From an uncultured Ruminococcus sp. (lineage in GTDB: Bacteria; Bacillota; Clostridia; Oscillospirales; Ruminococcaceae): DNA of 25,637 nt. The notes beneath the pieces are model-generated. The model was not told where the DNA came from and did no database searches. It saw nothing but the letters and a program-made list of their open reading frames with translations. The stretch is taken from assembly GCA_947174965.1 (NCBI GenBank), contig CAMWKY010000001.1:1-25637 (forward strand), in the 5' to 3' direction. The position numbers and the translations under genes were made by a program. This document shows, piece by piece, positions 25,378 to 25,637 of this stretch. Every line of letters begins with the position of its first letter. Within the stretch, counting starts at the first letter, position 1.

Positions 25378-25637
25378 TTATTCTGATGTTTCAAGAAATT
25401 TCTCAATAGTATCTGTTCCGCCTGTTGACGTATACGCATAATAGCTGAGAATCAAGGACGAATCAACAGAATCAACTTGTCCGTCCTTGTTAATATCAGC
25501 GGATTTTTTCATATCTTCTGTAAAAGTTCCTGAATCACCTGTTGAAAGCAATGTATATTCAGCAAGAATAATTGAGGCATCATTAGCATCAATTATTCCG
25601 TCACCGTCAACATCTCCCATTGCCTGTTCTTCAGCAG
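25378..25637 (-). CDS. Dockerin-bearing protein, C-terminal part only (cut by window edge)
   Basis: The frame is open to the right edge, so this is the last 85 codons or so of a longer gene. It encodes a dockerin with two F-hand repeats: GDVDGDGIIDANDASIIL and ADINKDGQVDSVDSSLIL, each with Asp at the calcium positions, each followed by a YTLLSTG or YAYTSTGG segment. It ends with a short acidic tail. The repeats differ clearly from the GDANCD-type dockerins of the cellulase pair, so another cohesin partner is likely. The nature of the rest of the protein (enzyme, scaffold or other) cannot be seen. An internal ATG at 25620 is not a credible start because a dockerin rarely stands alone without a signal peptide. 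Confidence 0.87.
   Translation of the reverse strand, partial: AEEQAMGDVDGDGIIDANDASIILAEYTLLSTGDSGTFTEDMKKSADINKDGQVDSVDSSLILSYYAYTSTGGTDTIEKFLETSE

Overview
The window is AT-rich Firmicute DNA, most likely from a fibre-degrading Ruminococcus (Oscillospiraceae) close to the cellulosome-forming R. flavefaciens / R. champanellensis group. The evidence is a secreted GH5 cellulase with a carbohydrate-binding module, a Thr-rich linker and a dockerin; a companion dockerin protein with no catalytic domain; a further dockerin protein cut by the right edge; and a lipoprotein whose extracellular part looks like a cohesin. The other genes (pheA, metH, rnz, truA, ecfA/ecfT, clpE-like, cvpA-like, yfhO) are typical of Clostridia. 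No rRNA, tRNA, CRISPR array, transposase or phage gene was seen.

Layout. (1) 52-3941, plus strand: pheA (phenylalanine synthesis), a cobalamin-dependent methionine synthase without its reactivation domain, and a small membrane-anchored protein with a helix-turn-helix-like segment. (2) 4048-7726: a cellulosomal pair with its own promoter and terminator. The first gene is a GH5 endoglucanase-CBM-dockerin. The second looks like a derivative of it that lost the GH5 domain and then duplicated its CBM-linker unit as a perfect 453-bp tandem repeat. (3) 7775-9607: a FeoB-family transporter, converging tail to tail with a Na/phosphate cotransporter-PhoU protein (9604-11400, minus); the two stop codons share one TTAA. 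(4) 11401-12063: the only long gene-free stretch. It holds a 480-bp element with two 105-nt inverted arms and three internal direct repeats. (5) 12064-14120: ribonuclease Z and an XRE-type membrane regulator, transcribed divergently from good sigma-A-like promoters. (6) 14165-25637, minus strand: one tightly packed series, in transcription order dockerin protein, ecfA, ecfT, yfhO-like, truA, DUF5711-like, cvpA-like, clpE-like, cohesin-like lipoprotein, DUF4190-like, DUF2752-like, ending at a bidirectional terminator.

How it fits together. The dockerin proteins would be secreted and docked on cohesins, and the lipid-anchored cohesin-like protein is a candidate membrane-side docking point. The two dockerin types in the window differ in their repeats, so they probably use different cohesin partners. 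The best candidates for something undescribed are the inverted-repeat element at 11529-12008, the cohesin-like lipoprotein, and the catalytic-domain loss that created the CBM-CBM-dockerin protein. All functional statements come from reading motifs; no search was run.
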